Source: Phylloscopus collybita
Lineage: Eukaryota > Chordata > Aves > Passeriformes > Phylloscopidae
Direction of reading: 5' to 3'
Length of the DNA: 64,000 nt
Assembly: GCA_027886175.1 (NCBI GenBank)
Contig: JAJNNQ010000075.1
Location: forward strand, 60,652,001-60,716,000
Shown here: piece by piece, positions 51,166 through 63,533 of the stretch
Layout: each line of letters begins with the position of its first letter
Position numbering within the stretch: the stretch's first letter is position 1
Position numbers and translations under genes: made by a program
Notes under the pieces: generated by a model
The model's input: only the letters and a program-made list of their open reading frames with translations
The model's database searches: none
What the model was told of the DNA's origin: nothing

Positions 51166-53168
51166 GCATGATGGTCGTGTCCATTGGGAGTGTTCAGATT
51201 GAACAACTTGGATTCTTGACCCAAGAAGTAAGTCTCTAGCCCAGGGACTGCTGGAGATAGGGAGGAAGGATGTAACAAGGGAGGAGTCGCTTCAGATATA
51301 GCCAGTTCCTTAGTTGTTCTGCAGGGATCTGCTGCTGGCTCATCAGAGAAAATAGAACTTCTCCACACACAGAGCAGCTCTTCTGCTCTCTACTCACCTG
51401 TCACTGGTATTCCTTCCTGCTCTCAGCCCCATTTCCATGCAGTGCTACCATCCCTGGACTCCTTAAGAAGGATTGCAAGCACCAAGGGACATTACTGCTG
51501 ATGCGATCATCAATGACTGCTGCTGGAAATCCATGCAGAAATTTGTGCTGTGCACAGGGAAGCAGACAGCAACAACACCCAGCTCTCCTTCCCTCTCTCC
51601 CTTCCTCCACCTGTAGTTGAAATTCAAGCACTGTAAGTCCCACTATCTCCTGTCAGGATAGTTCCAGTCCTTGGGGAAGGGGTTAGCAATAGCAAGCCAT
51701 GCCTTAGCAGCAATGTGCTACCCCACGTGTGTAAAAACCAGTATGTGCAGGTAGACATCTGATTTTAGCCAGGATTTTTTGGATGTGTAAGAATGAGTGA
51801 TAAGAGCAAATCCATGTGCACAGGCTGACCAAAATAACAATGTTTTGCTTAATCTGATTTTAAGGCTACTTTTCCTCACAGAAGGGACAGAGGAGAAGTC
51901 AGATTGTGGAAACACCTCAATCCTTTTAAGATAAGCTACAGCCTTGCACCTTTGAGGAATGAGGCTTCCTGTAGTCCCAAGCATTTTGTAGTGACATTGA
52001 TATACAAATCATCAAGTCAGGGTCAGGCCAGGTAGTAGCCAAAGTCAAACACATTCTCATGATCAGCATGCAAGTCAATAGTGACAGGGCAGGTCAAGGT
52101 GGGAGCACGGGCCCTGGCCAGGCATGACTGAAACACAGCTGGAGCTAGAGCAGAACTCAGCAGAGACTGAGCTGCAGTGGAGCCCCTGAGCAGAACATGT
52201 GAGTGGAGGCCCTATGGGAGTTTGATAAGAGCAGCTAAGGCTCATTAATGCACTCAGGACCCTGACACAATTTTTCTGGGACATATGCAACAGGGGAGGT
52301 GAAAAAGTACCAAGGAACTCTGGCCTGAGCCAAGGGCTATCCAGCAAAATAAGAAGCCCCAGCTGTTCCAGTGTGGTCCATCCCACAGGAGTGTCAGACA
52401 GACTCAGATGTTTCCTGTCTCAATGTTTTGCCCCAGAACACTTGAAAAACAAACAAATAATGGTTAGCACCAATCTGCAGTGACCATGCCCAAGAGAAGA
52501 GGCAGCCACCCAACGTGACATTTGCTTTCCTCATACCCAGAAAAGCCAACAACAAACAAACTTTTAAGGGAGGTTAGGAGGAACATTAAAGGCTTGAGTT
52601 GCAATAGATTTTTAAAACAACCATGATAAAATTTAGCACAAAGTACTATATTTTTAGTGTTTTCATAATACATGGTTTATATGCAAGACTACAGAGACCT
52701 ACCTTTGGATTTCTCAGCTTTCGCTGTTTTCAAATTCACTCATAGGATCCTGATCATTACTTTTTTTACAACTGAGTCTCTTCGCAAGAAAACAAGTAGG
52801 CAGGTGAGACCATGAACTAATGCAGCTTAATTTTGAGCAGCTTTTTGCTTGTAATAATTGACTTTTAAACTTTCTTTATACTTTTATTATTGACCAGAGA
52901 CTGAGTCTATACAGGAGCAAAAACCTTGCTGCAGAGCAAGATCCCATGTTACCTTACAGGAAACATTCCCTGTGGCTGATCCACCATAACAACTCCTTTC
53001 CAAGAGTTTCTCTGGCAGATAACCTAGGCAGCTATTTCTCCCTCCATAAGGATTAAGAGTATCACCCTTTCCTACTCTGTGCCTAATTTCATGAAGCTTC
53101 TAGGAACAGAGCATGCTGAAGTTCTCTGACCCTCTATCAGATCTCATGGAAACTAAGCAGCAGACAAA
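51166..53168. other. Unique noncoding sequence
   Basis: No gene recognised. The stretch 52080-52440 is more GC-balanced and open in one frame (103 codons, minus), but has no recognisable domain. Nothing else stands out. Confidence 0.55.
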
Positions 53169-53169
53169 A

Positions 53170-53318
53170 GAGGGAGGGAGGGAGGGAGGGAGGAAGGAAG
53201 GAAGGAAGGAAGGAAGGAAGGAAGGAAGGAAGGAAGGAAGGAAGGAAGGAAGGAAGGAAGGAAGGAAGGAAGGAAGGAAGGAAGGAAGGAAGGAAGGAAG
53301 GAAGGAAGGAAGGAAGGA
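53170..53318 (+). repeat. (GGGA)n then (GGAA)n microsatellite
   Basis: The tract starts with five GGG runs separated by single A (53172-53190). It continues as about 32 GGAA units to 53318. The GGGA part fits the strong G-quadruplex pattern with one-base loops. Open frames across it are repeat translations (EGRK, LPSF). Confidence 0.97.
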
Positions 53319-54089
53319 TTGCATAAGTGCCATTTCTTAGGAAAGCAAATTAAAGGAAAAAACACCTATTACAAGATAGTCACTCTAATTTTTACATACT
53401 GGTTGTAAAACCTCTATTAGAAAAAGAAAAACAACAACAACAACAACAACAACACACAAAAAACCAAACCAACAAACAAAAAAACCCACCAGAAAAACAG
53501 ATGAGGTTTTAGGGGATATTTAAAAATACCAATAAGATACTAATATCTTTTATTTTCTTGAAATACATAGATCAAACTGTCTATATTGAATAGCTTATGC
53601 CTCATCTGTAAGGCAGAAGAGCATTTAGAAGTGTTTTGAACCTTGCACAAGATCAGTGTGAGTCCATTGCAGGGTTGAAAACACTACCTGAATCTTAATA
53701 CCTAAAACTATTAGAAGATAAATGTTATAACTTTATTCAATTGCTCTTTCAGTAACAGAGCAAGGAGAGAGCTAATAACAGGACTATCAATTCATCACAT
53801 TTGTCAGAACAGAAGGGCAGATAGTTACTCTTTGAAATCTTTGTGTATCAGGGAAGATACAAGTAATTTCTTTACTTTGTGTATGTGGTATTTGCCAAAA
53901 AAGAATTATGTGAAAGATCATAATCTTTGGATGTTTCTTCAGGTTTCATCTCCAAACTCTACTACTTTTCTCCTTCCTTATTCCCAAAACATATGATAGA
54001 AAATATGGCTGGAAGTGTTCTCAAAAATCAGCTTAGTTCCTCCTTTTAACCCATGTCTAGACATAACTGAGAAATACTTGCCTAAAACA
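53319..54089. other. Noncoding sequence with an ACA-rich patch
   Basis: It contains an (ACA)n microsatellite and an A/C-rich tail at 53421-53500. Otherwise it is unique AT-rich sequence with no gene recognised. Confidence 0.55.
53431..53454 (+). repeat. (ACA)n trinucleotide microsatellite
   Basis: About eight ACA units, followed by an imperfect A/C-rich stretch to about 53500. Confidence 0.85.
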
Positions 54090-54560
54090 ACAGCAGCTAT
54101 CTCCCTTAATGATGGAGATTTACAGCTTTCTCAGGCAATATACTTTAGTGCTAGGGTACCCTTTCATACTTTACCCCTTGATTTGGTCATGAATCTCCTT
54201 TACTGCAGTTTAGATCCATTATCTTTTGTCTTATGCATTGTGAATGCTCTGACAACAAGTTATTACTTCCCAGCAAGTGCTTGCATACCTAAGGAATATT
54301 TCTCCTGCCTTCTTTTGGAGTTCTGTTTTTCAGACTAAATAAACCTAATGCTGCTTTTGTTTTCCTTGCTGATCACAGTTTCCAGTTATTCCTTTTAATC
54401 TCTGCAGAGTACATCCATTTGGACCACATATTTTCTGAAGTATGGTATCCAAAATTGTATGGAACCATCCAGCTGAGACTTCCATTTATCCACATTTTGA
54501 CATCTCCAGATGTTTTCTTTTGTCTTGACTTAGTCTTGTGCAAGCTCTGTCAGTGTATAA
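54090..54560 (-). mobile_element. Ancient CR1 LINE fragment, minus strand
   Basis: It matches an old antisense CR1 copy in order: TTTCTCAGGCAATATACTTTAG, GAATCTCCTTTACTGCAG, ATCTTTTGTCTTATGCATTG, TTTTTCAGACTAAATAAACC, GACC..ATTTTCTGAAGTATGGTATCCAAAATTG, and CATCCAGCTGAGACTT. The target phrases are the segments for GAAGTATGGTGCCCAGAACTG and CTCCAGCTGAGGCC seen in old amniote CR1 subfamilies. It is heavily diverged, with no 8-mer terminal repeats. The 107-codon plus-strand frame inside it is not real. Edges are uncertain. Confidence 0.7.
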
Positions 54561-56334
54561 GGACAGGAATATTTGGAAAAGAAATAAGGCACCAAATTAA
54601 AAAATGAAGGGTTAAAGCATATAATACAGCAGCTTGAGAGACCCAAACTGTGAGAAATGAACAGAATTACAGTGCTAGAAAATGTTGTTATTATTACAAA
54701 TAACGAGAAGTTAATAAACGAAATATACAACGTGATTTCTGCCTGATTGGTGCCCTACATTACTGTAAGCATTATAGATGGCCACAAGATCCTTTAGAAT
54801 TCAAAGGACTCACCAGGCACCTCCCTCCTTATAACCTCAGGGCCTGTTCCTTAGAGAAGGCCATCCCCAGTGTGATAATACTTGCAGATTTTCTTCAACT
54901 GTAGGTCCTTCAGTGAATCCCTCAAATTTGTTCCTCATGCTACGCAAGCCATCACAGTGTGACTTTTCTGGGAGCAGGACAATTGTGAAAGCCCCATATA
55001 CCAACTTCATACAGATATGACATGGTAAAGAAACTATCTCTGCAAATAAGAGGATAGAGACTGAATACCTTGATTGCTGTTTTCCAAATGTAGTTTCAAC
55101 GAGTCTCTGAAAAATTGCGGGAAATTGTTTCTTCTTGCCAGGACTCTTATCCATTCTCCTTCAATATGAGTTGGGGATGAAATGTGTTCCACAGTACAGC
55201 CCTGACTCCTGAAACTCTAGTTATTTACATTACCCTTCAACCTCACTGAAAGTTGCTGCTCATGAAGAATTGCAGACAGGATTATGACCAGCCACACAAA
55301 GCGGAGCTAAAAATAGAGGGGTTTCTGTTAGCAAGGAAATTTTAGAAGGCACATGAAGCCGTATCAGTGCATTTGTGAATGTCCTGGTTTTCAAAGTAAT
55401 CTTAATATAATCACCTCTGGATACATATTAATCTTATTCCAACACAAAATCTATGTTTGTGGGCCTCTTTCTATAGGTTCTGGGCAGCACATATGATTCA
55501 TAGGTCTGTGATAATTTCATAATACTGTGATAACTTCATGAGAGTGCTCCAGCTACAGTCCCTGGAAGCCAGCTCCAGGATTTGCGGGACCTTCTGTGAT
55601 GGGGAACCCTGCAGCTTCCAGAGCCTCCTTCCTCCCAGAGCCTTGAGACTTACAGTTTTGGGAAACTTCAGACTCTACTGAGGAACCCAAAATTTGACAA
55701 TACGCCTCTTGAATCTCCCTTGAACCTGAGTGATGAGTGACCTCCTTTGCCAGGAATCTAGCAACTCAGACAGGACTTCTATGGGACACCTGTGTTACAA
55801 AGCAATGAAAAATACTTGTAAAATACTCACCCTCAACTAAATGTTAATTGATCAAACCTTATTTAATTGAAAAACTTCAGTCTAACTTTGAAAGGGGTAC
55901 ATTTCCCCTCAAAAGAGGCATTACATGTGGATGCATATATGGTTGCTTTTCAGAGGTTGTCTTTCCCCAGCAGCCAGGTGTCTTCTTTGCCTCATTACAG
56001 TGATGGAGGGGCACTGGGAAGTGAGAATGACTCATAATTCCATTCTACCAACAGCATAGTGGCCCTAATTTGCTGAGTTTTCAAACATTGCAGGAAACAT
56101 AGCTGTAATGAAAGTTAATACACTTATGACTGCTTTGAACTTTGTCTCTTATAAAATCCATAGTGTACATCCACGCATGTTCCATGGTGGTTTTGAGCAA
56201 AGATAAAAAACTATTGAACTTCGGTGTCTTGTGTGTCATGTCTTCCAGTCTCCTCTAAAATCTCTTTTCATAGTACCAGACACTTTTCCCAGCCAAGGAT
56301 TAAAACCATTAAACATACCTATGCTAGATATAAA
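54561..56334. other. Unique noncoding sequence
   Basis: No gene recognised. A perfect MEF2 consensus, CTAAAAATAG, lies at 55307-55316. TGTCCTGGTTT at 55380 resembles an LTR start, but no LTR sequence follows. All frames are under 110 codons. Confidence 0.55.
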
Positions 56335-56812
56335 GCAACCTTTGGTGAGCTATGGACCTGATTACAAATAGAATTAACAGGTATTAGATCAGCGGAATGC
56401 CTGAAGTGAATCCAGTGAAGTACGGAGGGGATATCATTAAAGAGACAGACCTTTGGTGTGGTTTATGTTCCTCTGAAGTTGATCCCCTTTTTAATTACTT
56501 TTGCCACTATGAGAAAGCTGACAGGGTTCTTCACTGAAAAGACCAGGACAGAGCTGCAGAGGGGTTCATTAATCTTCATGGATGACAGACGGACAACAGG
56601 GAACCAGTGACTTTCTCTTCTCCTGGAAGTGTTCTGCTGAAGCTGTTTGCACCCCCTTGCCCTGTGCCATCTCCCACCTTCCCAAATCATGAGCAGAGAT
56701 AGTGCCACCACTGACCTCAGTGTCACCAGCAAATCCTGACACACAGGATTTACTGTGAAGTGAGCCCCCACCCAGCCTCATGCCAGCTCTCTGAAGCTGG
56801 GTATTTCTTCCT
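56335..56812 (-). repeat. Unclassified interspersed repeat, copy B (inverted relative to copy A)
   Basis: The reverse complement aligns with 48286-48800 through the same ordered landmarks. It starts at GAAATACCCAGCTTCAGAG and ends at CATAGCTCACCAAAGG. It differs by point changes and small indels; for instance copy A has extra bases near the GTCACTGG..CTCCCTGTTG junction. The frame on each copy encodes a similar chance peptide, which confirms homology rather than coding. The two copies lie about 7.5 kb apart, facing each other. Confidence 0.85.
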
Positions 56813-58067
56813 TCATTTCCCTTCCTGGCAAATTTATTTATACAAATCAATTTGATTCTATCTAGAAATCTGTTCTACAAAACTGTAATGGTTTATGTCT
56901 CCCAGCATCACAAATTTTCCCTTCCTTTTGCCTCAAATGATTTTTGAAGACCTTCAAGGTCCAAACGGAGTGAGACACTGAATTCTACAATTTGATTCCT
57001 GCAGACAGTAGATCTATCTTTTTCATTCATTCTGTCTGCTAAACTAAAGATGCAAAACATAGCAAGTTGCATCAGGGCATTCTTCCACAAGAGAAACCAC
57101 TCAGTCATGAGCAGATGAGAAGGTGGTTTCCTACAGTGCTTCCCATTTAAAAGCCTTTTGGACTCTTTTGTCATTTTGTTATGTGAAACAGATCCTTCAA
57201 CTTCTCGGCAGTTTCATATGTCTTCTCCAAAACACCTATTTGATGCCGTTGTACATCACAATGACACAGACTCCGACTTCAGAAGGCAGAAAATTACTGT
57301 CTTTATTTCCAGGAATGTCTTCCCTGTTATACTATTCCACACAGAACAATTTGATTGGTGAAACAAAGACAAACTTCTTCATTGGTCTTCACATTGGTCA
57401 AACCAGAGGGACATCAAGAAGTCCCTCCTAGGGAAAGAATGTAAACAGAGTTACAGTTAGAAAAACGTGTCTCTTGTTTACAGCAAATTCCCTGGGAAAA
57501 AAGTTTCAGAAAACCAAAACCTCTCAGGCACGAACCAGGACTACATCTGTTCAAACATTCTCTGATCCTGACTTGACCAACAGCAGAAACCAGTACATCC
57601 GTGTAGACATGACCACCTGATTGTGGCCTCCAGTCAGAGAACTGGACTAGGGAGAGGGTGGCAAACAAAAGTGAGGGCACCAAAACCATTAAGCAAAGCA
57701 AAGTGAAACATACATCAACTAGACTTACACAATTGCATATATTCCTCTCGCAGGATAGGAGAAATTGTGCAGGACAGTAGAAATAGGAACAAGGGGCAAG
57801 TGGTTGGTGCACAGAGGAAAGTAGAATTGGGAATTAGATGTGCAAGGTGCTTTGATTTAGGCTTTTTATCTAGAGGCCTGTGGGAGGTAGGGCACCACAA
57901 GACTGAGTAAGAAAGCACTGCCAGCCCTGAAAAATGCAGTATAGGGCTCAGAACACCATTTTTCCCCCAGTCAACACATTGCCAATGCTTTCTTCCTTGG
58001 AAAAAATAAACCATAGAGCTAGGTACAGAAGAATGAATATTCCAAAAACCCAAGCAGCTTTTCTTTG
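56813..58067. other. Unique noncoding sequence
   Basis: No gene recognised. A 132-codon minus-strand frame at 57414-57812 has a hydrophobic stretch but no familiar domain; I treat it as chance. Confidence 0.5.
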
Positions 58068-58376
58068 TTTCTTTTTTTCTTTTTTCTCTTTTCTCTTTTC
58101 TCTCTTCTCTTTTCTCTTTTCCCTTTTCCCTTTTCTTTTTTCTTTTTTCTTTTTTTTCTTTTTTCTTTTTTCTCTCTTCTCTTCTCTTCTCTTCTCTTCT
58201 CTTCTCTTCTCTTCTCTTCTCTTCTCTTCTCTTCTCTTCTCTTCTCTTCTCTTCTCTTCTCTTCTCTTCTCTTCTCCTCTCCTCTCCTCTCCTCTCCTCT
58301 CCTCTCCTCTCCTCTCCTCTCCTCTCCTCTCCTCTCCTCTCCTCTCCTCTCCTCTCCTCTCCTCTCCCTTTCCCTC
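58068..58376 (+). repeat. 309-nt uninterrupted pyrimidine tract: CTTTT-rich, then (CTTCT)n, then (CCTCT)n
   Basis: Every base from 58068 to 58376 is C or T. It begins as irregular T-rich C/T sequence (58068-58170), becomes about 20 CTTCT units (to about 58275), then about 18 CCTCT units, and ends CCCTTTCCCTC. The frames across it (LLFSS, EERRG) are repeat artefacts. Three successive registers suggest step-wise expansion of one tract into new units. Confidence 0.97.
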
Positions 58377-61062
58377 ACAATTATATGGTATTAAGGAGTT
58401 AAGATAACAGTTCTTAGTCTGTTAGGTTCTTTGTAATCCAGTATTTTATTAAAAATTATAATCTGTCCATTGTTCCCATATTTGTACCAGAAAACATCAG
58501 TAGCCTTCAGAGCCTAGTTGACACAAGATGGGTTCTTGAATAGCTCAACACTCAATGGAAACTGGTAGAAAGCAACAGCTATTGTCAAAAGGTGACTGCA
58601 GTGTTCTGATAGATATCTAATGATTCAGTGCCCAGCAATCTGTAACAAATATAGCTTAGACTGCCCATCAGTAAATAAATTGAGGCCAGACAGACAAATT
58701 TTTAAACACGTCTTACCAAGGTCACCTACTGATAGGGGAGAAGTGATCACAGACTCACCCCTCTCTTCCTCGTATATTATTGCCAAGAAAATACAAACCA
58801 ATCCAAAAAGTCCAGCAGGTAGCATGGTGTGGATTCATTTTCATGCACACTACAGCTCTCACTTCAGAAGACAAAGTGCTTGGTTGAGGTCCAAGATCCA
58901 TGCCAAAAGTGATCTCCCTTCACAAGGGAGACAGTGTCGTACACTGTTCATTTCTGTTCATTTCTTTGTTTCAATATCCTGTGGTAAAATCCTTGACCCA
59001 GTGAAGTCATTACAACTTTTGCCAAGGATTTTAATCTTGCCCTATATTAAGTATCTACTTATAACTAAGGGAAGCTTTCTTGTGCAGGGACAGAGCGTTC
59101 CCAAAGTGCCATCTAAGGCTGAAATAATTCCCCAAGGAACTGGGAATCATCACAAATCTCATTACCTTCTTGTACAGGGCACTTGGAACTTGCTCTCAGT
59201 AACATGAATAGCAACACATATTTTAAAACAAAACACATTTGAACATAATGAACATTAAAAACAAAAGTTAAGGCAGAGAAACCTTAGTAAAGCCAATGGT
59301 AATACCAGATAGTGCTGCAGCAAAATTCTTAATTAAAAATAGAAAAAAATGAAATAGAGTACACTCCCCCTATTGTAAAAAGGCCAAACCCTTATTTTGG
59401 AAGAGCTTTTCATTTTAAACAAGCTACATGGAGCAGTGACTTTACAGTTGACAAAGACTTTGAAGCAGCAAAACCCTGCTGCATGTGACGAGATGCAGGA
59501 CAAAATGGTGATGCAAAAATAGAAGGATAAATATAACTAAATGTGCCACACAGAACACAGAAAGCTGAGGCAGGTGTTGTCATAGCTGTCAGCTTTCAGG
59601 TTCCTTCTTTCTTCAATTTTTTCCAATCATATCTTGATTCTTCCATAAAAGCCAAGGAAAAGGGCCAGATATGAGACTTTTGGATTTAAATCCATAATTC
59701 CAAGTGTTTTGAAAAAATGCCTAAAACTGCCGTATATCTGCTAAAAAAGCCAAAAACCTGCAACCCAATAATCTTGATTTTCTTTTCAAACCTTTGTTTC
59801 TGAGAAATTAGGGAAGACAAGTGTTTCTAGAGGAAAAAATAATAGTTTTAAAATATTAAAGCCTCAGACGAAACACATAAAAATACAATTAAATATTTTA
59901 TAAAAATTGAAGTACTTCTTACTTGTAAACAAGTAACCTAGAAGAAATTGTAGCATGAAAATACAGAGTTTGCACTTCTTAATGAAGTCTCAGAGGCAAA
60001 AGTATCCCAAGTTGTGTCACTTCTGTGACATGGTCCAAAATGAGAAAATCCCCACCACTGTGAGACTGTTACAAAAATAGCCAGGGCTGGCAAGGGAGCA
60101 TCAACTGACTTCAGTAAAGGAGGGAAATACTGGCAAGCTCAAACCTTGACCTCTAGCAGTGATATTCTTGTTTTAAGACTTGGAGGTCCACACACATATC
60201 CACCTATTTCTGTCGGAGTCTACCCTTGCTGCAATCTATCCCTGGGCAGAGAGCCAGTGCAAAATCTCTCTAGCACAGAAGCCCCACTTGAGCCATGGGT
60301 TTAACAGGAACATAATGAAGGGAGTGGCTGAAAATAACCTGCCCTTACAAGGCAATCACATTTCAGGATTCCCAGGCCATAGGGAAAAAGCATCTGTAAA
60401 CAGTAGGGTCTCTGGGTCCTGCCTTTCCCATCACCTTCTTCTCCTTGGAAAAGGAAACCTTGAGAAACTTCTGTGACAGCAGCAGTCCCAATGTGGGAAA
60501 GAAAGCTTTTAGTGTCTTTGTTCTCCCTTGAACTGCCCCTCTATGCCTATGCCAACTCTAGGCAAGCAGTGGAGCACACTTTTTCCCAGTTCTGTACACT
60601 GTGAGAGCAGGGGAATATGTGCTCCAGGAGCCTCTTTGCAGACGGTGAGGTTTTTTTTCTTTATGCCGCCTTCTTTTCCGCTAGCTCGTAATCTGCCCCC
60701 TAGCTTCCCTGGGGCCAAGGGGAAGAGGATGATCTTTATATAGCTGTCCTCAGGGACTGGGTGAATCACAGAGTAACATCTAATCCCTCCTGCACTCCGC
60801 AACTGTATAACATCCCAGCTGAATATCAAGCCAGGGAAAATAAGTTGCAGTTTTTACGTACAAAAGTCAGGGAGAGATATCACAAGCACAGTTAGAAGAG
60901 TTATCAGTTTCCCACATAAAACTCAAACTGAAAAATTAAACAAAGGGAAAACAACCAGAGACCAGGGAGGGTATAGAAAGGCCAAGATACCACGTTCTTT
61001 ATCTTGGCACTTAATTTTTCGAAAAATAATATTCAGTAGTCATTGGGTGAATCTGTTGCATG
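58377..61062. other. Unique noncoding sequence
   Basis: No supported gene. The longest non-repeat frame of the window is here (195 codons, 58620-59207, +). It has no recognisable domain or signal and is antisense-overlapped. One open frame of this length is not surprising in 64 kb. Confidence 0.5.
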
Positions 61063-61086
61063 ATTTTCTTTTTTTTTTTTTTTCCT

Positions 61087-61118
<32 letters not shown>

Positions 61119-61124
61119 TTTTTT
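61063..61124 (+). repeat. Interrupted poly-T tract
   Basis: T runs of 15, 13 and 25 bases are separated by single or paired C. The minus-strand reading is poly-A with G interruptions, which yields a lysine-rich spurious frame. Confidence 0.9.
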
Positions 61125-63490
61125 AATGGAGAGGGCAAGGAGCCATGTTTTTGTAAAAGCTTGGCCACCATGTTTGGTATCTGAGCTGTATATCATGCAC
61201 TGTTTGTCATTTCATGCCACTTAGAACAAATCCCAGCTGGCTGGAATCCTAGTCCTGTGGACTGTGAGTCATGGATATTAAATGACCATCATGTGAGCTC
61301 CTGCATGCTGCTGTGTTTAGTGTGTGGCACTGTAAAGTTGTACAGTATCTTATCACAGAAGATCATCAGCATGCATACACAATTTGAGCAGGAGCACTTT
61401 CATAACAACACAAATTATTTCTTTTAGCAAGAGGCAAGAGAGGGGTAGAGATGCATGAAGCTGAGGCAACAGTACACCATTTATGTGATTTTTGGAGGAC
61501 CAGTAAGCTGCAGAAAATCAATTGCTGATTCTGTAGCAGCAGATCGGAGGCAAGAATGGAAAAGGTACTGTCCATAGTGGAAGAGTTTGCAAAAAGCCTT
61601 CAAATCTGCTCAATGAAATCCTGTAGCAGTTTTTTTTATGCATAATTATAATCCAATCCAGTCTCACCCAGGATATCTAGCATCCTACCCAGGATAAGGA
61701 AATGAAGAGAAGTGTTTAAGCATTTGTTTCGTAGGAACCAGAACAAATTTTGGGATTGACAAAAATACCAGTCCCAATACAGAATTTTAAAACAAGCAAT
61801 GAGATCTTTTTCACTGATGTGATATGGACAATCCTCGAAGTGGATGGTTTTAGTCTAGCAGAAGCCCAAATTAGAAGATTTACTCAGCAATACATTTCAT
61901 GCTAATGACATGCAGGAAATCTGTACTAAAAATCAGATTGGGAAGAACTTAGTGCTAGGGGAAGACATTATTTTCAAAGAATACCATTTCATACCTGAAT
62001 TACGTAGGTTTATTCCATCCTAGTTATGAGCTGGGTAATTTCCTGCCATAGGAGGCAAAATGAAAATCCATTTTAGACAACATACAGGAAAACCCTGTAA
62101 GAGTTGGATGTGAAAGCCCATTTCCATCTTCGTTAGCATGGGTAAGTCATTCAGGCTAGAAATTGTTGTTATTCAGTCCAAAGTGTTATCCAGTTGCCTT
62201 CTGGAGGTTACTATGAGATCACGTACTGTTTTCAAAGGTTCTTAGGGGTCTATAATGTTTCAGCTTTCAGCCACGGCTCCAACAAAACTACTTCTCTTGC
62301 TCCTAGCTCCAGCTTAGATCTGTTTTTCTGTCTTTGCATGTGTTTGTCTTCCTGGTAGCAGCTACCAGCTTCTTCCCACTATTCCAGCAGTTTCCCCTAC
62401 CTTTGCTTATGTTTCTACCACGTCATAGCAGTGTAGTTAGCTCTCCTTAGGTCAGCAAAGCCAGGCATTCATAGCTTGCACTTTCTAACACTTTTCAAGC
62501 ACCGAGTCTTTCAAAATGTATTATATTTCTTGAATTAAGCATCAAAAATTTTGCATTTGAAGTCTGTTCAGGGTCCAACAGAGACAGTTAAAACTCACTA
62601 CTGATTTTTTGTACAGAAGCCAAGGGTTTTAGAGAAATAAATCTGACTTGAATCAAATGAGGAAAATTTATTCACATTGATCCAGACTCAATCAAAATCA
62701 CCATTATAAAGACATCAGCAAGTTATATGAGAGGAAGATTAAAACTGTTAATGCACTGAACTCAAGTTACTGTGACTGTCAAAGAGAAGCCAAACACTAT
62801 GTTGGGTAGTGTTAATAAAAACAGCATGTTAAATATACAACTATGTCACTACAGCTAGCTCCAGTCTTCTTTTTTTTTATTCTTTTATTAATATAGCAGC
62901 AAATTTTTAAAATGTTGTTGAATTTGAAAGAGTTTAAGAGAAAACATCTTCAAATATGGGGAAGCTTTCATGGAAAGAAAAGACCAAGAGGAAGCTGGAT
63001 TATTCACAGACATATGAATGGATATCAGATAAAAGTCAAATCAGTCTTACCAACTCACTGGGAAGACCAGCAAGTAACAAAGAAAAAACCAGATTAAAAA
63101 TTAGAGAAATTTTCATAACTATGCGAAGGCAAAATAAACCCAGATGCAAATGCAGGAACAAGGTGCCAGGAACAGCTATGAAATTAACTTCCCAGGGGAC
63201 ATTCAAGATATTGGTCTGCGGGGAGTCACTTCAGCATAATGAAATCAGAGCTTTCAAGATGCAAAGACATGAACTGGGGAATCCACTCACTACCATCTAA
63301 CCCAAATCATCAGAAATAGCTTTGGTGAGTTAAACATTATGTTGCCACAAGTTGTCCCCATTTATTATAACCCAGTTTCCTTGAAATACATGAAACAGAC
63401 AAGTATGCTGACAACGGCCTCATAACCTGAATGTGACATCAAGGCCAGACATGGGTATCTAACTAAAAGTCACTGCTATTTTTCCAGGTC
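61125..63490. other. Unique noncoding sequence
   Basis: No gene, RNA or transposon recognised. A 114-codon frame at 62956-63300 (+) is lysine-rich and has no recognisable domain. Confidence 0.55.
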
Positions 63491-63491
63491 A

Positions 63492-63533
63492 AATATATAT
63501 TTTTTTTTTTTTATTATTATTATTTTTTTTAAA
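63492..63533 (+). repeat. AT-rich low-complexity tract (TA, poly-T, ATT)
   Basis: TATATA, then about 13 T, then ATT repeats, then eight T. Low complexity only. Confidence 0.8.

Noticed and set aside
55380..55400. TGTCCTGGTTT as an LTR start
   Set aside because: No LTR-like sequence follows; the 11-mer alone is not evidence.
57414..57812. 132-codon minus-strand frame with a hydrophobic stretch, considered as a viral envelope remnant
   Set aside because: No envelope landmark, no LTR on either side and no neighbouring retroviral frames.
57934..58407. Open frames of 109-157 codons on both strands at 58 kb
   Set aside because: They translate the pyrimidine tract (LLFSS / EERRG repeats).
58620..59207. 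195-codon open frame, longest outside repeats except the 204-codon frame at 11550
   Set aside because: No domain, signal peptide or family resemblance; antisense-overlapped; such a length can occur by chance in 64 kb.
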